From Candidatus Zipacnadia bacterium (lineage in GTDB: Bacteria; Armatimonadota; Zipacnadia; Zipacnadales; UBA5352), in NCBI GenBank assembly GCA_029821735.1, contig JALGSU010000007.1, forward strand, positions 42,715 through 106,714: a stretch of DNA of 64,000 nucleotides, written 5' to 3'. Below are positions 62,798-64,000 of the stretch, piece after piece. Each line of letters starts with the position of its first letter. The first letter of the stretch is position 1. The translations under genes were made by a program, and so were the position numbers. Under the pieces are notes generated by a model. It saw nothing but the letters and a program-made list of their open reading frames with translations. It ran no database searches and was not told the DNA's origin.

Positions 62798-64000
62798 TCA
62801 GTCTATGGTGATGATGATTGACAAGGTTTCGTAAGGCAGCAGTGTGTGGCTCAGGCTGTACCCGTCGGGGCCCGCCACGAAGTCAGGCTCCGTCGTCGCA
62901 TCGCCGTTGGCGGTGTTGACCGAGAGCCCTACCTGGTGGGTCTCGCGGGTCGGCTGCCAGCCCAACTCATCCAGGCTGAAGCCGGTCGACACCTGCACCG
63001 GCTCGTCGGACACGTTGGTGAAGAACAGCCCGAAGCGACCATCGGGCGAGCGCCACGCCGCGCGCTGGATCGCGTCCATCTCAACGAAGTCCTTGGTCTT
63101 AGACAGCCATTGAGTGCTAAGAGTGGGCACTTCGCCAGTGAGGGGCGGTGGGCGCAGCATCTCACCCAGAGCCATGAAGTCAGCGTGTTCGCGGCGCAGC
63201 GCGGCGAGGGATCTCAGGTAGTTGAGCATCTCCGCGTTCTCAGGCTTGAGCAATTCCTCTGAGTTGATGCGCCCCATCATCGAACCGAAGGCAAACGCCT
63301 GCCCATGCTCCATGAAGAACGCGGTCGGGTTGCTGATCTCGCCGGCTCGCCCGAAGGTCTGCGTGTATCCCCCGTAGATGGCCGAGTAGAGCGGGACTTG
63401 GTTAGCGCCCACCAGGTTGCACATGAGGTGGCCATCAAGCTGCGCCATGTAGGGCTCAGCGTGGCTTTCCGTGGTCATGATGAAATCGGGGTTGATGGCA
63501 TGGGTGGCGTCACGCAACTGTCCGAGCAACGTCTCGTAACCCGCGGTCCACAGGCCGCCGCCGCCCACCGGATGCCCGTGATTGGTCGCGAAGCACAGGC
63601 GTGGACTGGCCGCGCCGATCTGGTCGAGGTAGATGCCGCCGCAGCCATACTCGTCGGCGAGCCGGACTGCGACCTCGCGCATCTTGCGCTGGAAGACCGG
63701 CGACGCCGGGCACATCACGGCGTGGTCCTGCTGCTGCCAGTGCTCAAAGTAGAAGTCGCCATTCACGTCGAGGCAGGCAGACCGTTGACGTAGGGCATCA
63801 CGCGCACGCCAGATGCCCTCAACGCGAGCACCGCGTCGCCGAAACCCTCGACCACCGGGAAGTAGTCTGGGTAGTCGTTGTCGAAGGGAATCTGGTGCCA
63901 CTTGTACCAGTGCAGGACAGCCGGCATGTCGAAGGCAGCCTGCAGGTTCGTGCCCATCTGAGTGACGAAATCCGGATCGCCGGTGGGCCGAATACACAGT
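62798..64000 (-). pseudogene. DUF6259-type secreted glycosidase-like protein, partial and frameshifted
   Basis: The gene enters from the right edge in one frame (CIRPTGDPDFVTQMGTNLQ, then MPAVLHWYKWHQIPFDNDYP and GVRVMPYVNG). It leaves frame at about 63765-63790, and continues in a second frame from LDVNGDFYFEHWQQQ to the stop at 62798. The second frame holds the barrel core DEYGCGGIYLDQIGAA, the HGHPVGGGGLW motif, FIMTTESHAEP, and the C-terminal beta-domain. A one-base loss in the CTGCCTGCC run would explain the shift. It is the upstream partner and close paralogue of the barrel-less gene. Its 5' end lies outside the window. Confidence 0.87.

Overview
The window looks like a chromosomal piece of an uncultivated, high-GC, Gram-negative-type bacterium, most probably of the phylum Armatimonadota. 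The best marker is the pseudopilin at 343-999, whose N-terminus carries the run [12 protein letters not shown] that is typical of that phylum. Other signs are strong GGAGG ribosome sites, a PorV/PorQ-like outer-membrane protein, and an abundance of secreted glycan-active proteins with N-terminal signal peptides. No rRNA, tRNA, CRISPR array, integrase or transposase was seen.

Layout. 1-2.9 kb: edge of a secreted protein, a pseudopilin and an unknown secreted helical protein. 2.9-9.8 kb: sugar-nucleotide and envelope genes (dTDP-glucose 4,6-dehydratase, class III aminotransferase, outer-membrane protein, ABC exporter with a near-perfect promoter, DegT/DnrJ-type aminotransferase). 9.9-13.5 kb: a broken SGNH hydrolase, an acyl-CoA ligase and a sugar isomerase-like protein. 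13.5-22.8 kb: large secreted carbohydrate enzymes (tandem alpha/beta hydrolase, DUF4091 protein, two further glycoside-hydrolase-like proteins). 22.8-28 kb: an operon of two Gfo/Idh/MocA proteins, a cupin and an M14 peptidase-like protein, with a divergent beta-propeller gene. 28-34.3 kb: an operon of three neutral-ceramidase-family proteins and one glycyl radical enzyme. 34.5-46.8 kb: secreted glycosidase/beta-sandwich pairs, a heparinase II/III-sulfatase pair and a HEAT protein, with three copies of a structured intergenic repeat. 46.8-53.6 kb: an orphan histidine kinase, a third Gfo/Idh/MocA protein, a HAD phosphatase and a beta-propeller fused to a YhcH domain. 53.6-64 kb: tandem duplicate esterases and three very large secreted proteins of the DUF6259 type, two of them damaged.

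Taken together the genes suggest breakdown of complex, partly sulfated and acylated polysaccharides: secreted glycosidases, lyase, sulfatase and esterases release sugars that cytosolic oxidoreductases, isomerases and a phosphatase would process. The glycyl radical enzyme points to an anaerobic step.

The two most unusual things are (i) a three-copy intergenic element that can fold into a four-way junction, with an outer stem, two small side hairpins and a central arm whose sequence differs between copies while pairing is kept, and (ii) the glycyl radical enzyme with a non-standard Cys-Ala-Cys-His active-site loop, translationally coupled to ceramidase-family genes. Four genes carry frameshifts and a fifth appears to lack its catalytic barrel, so either pseudogene formation or assembly error is common here.
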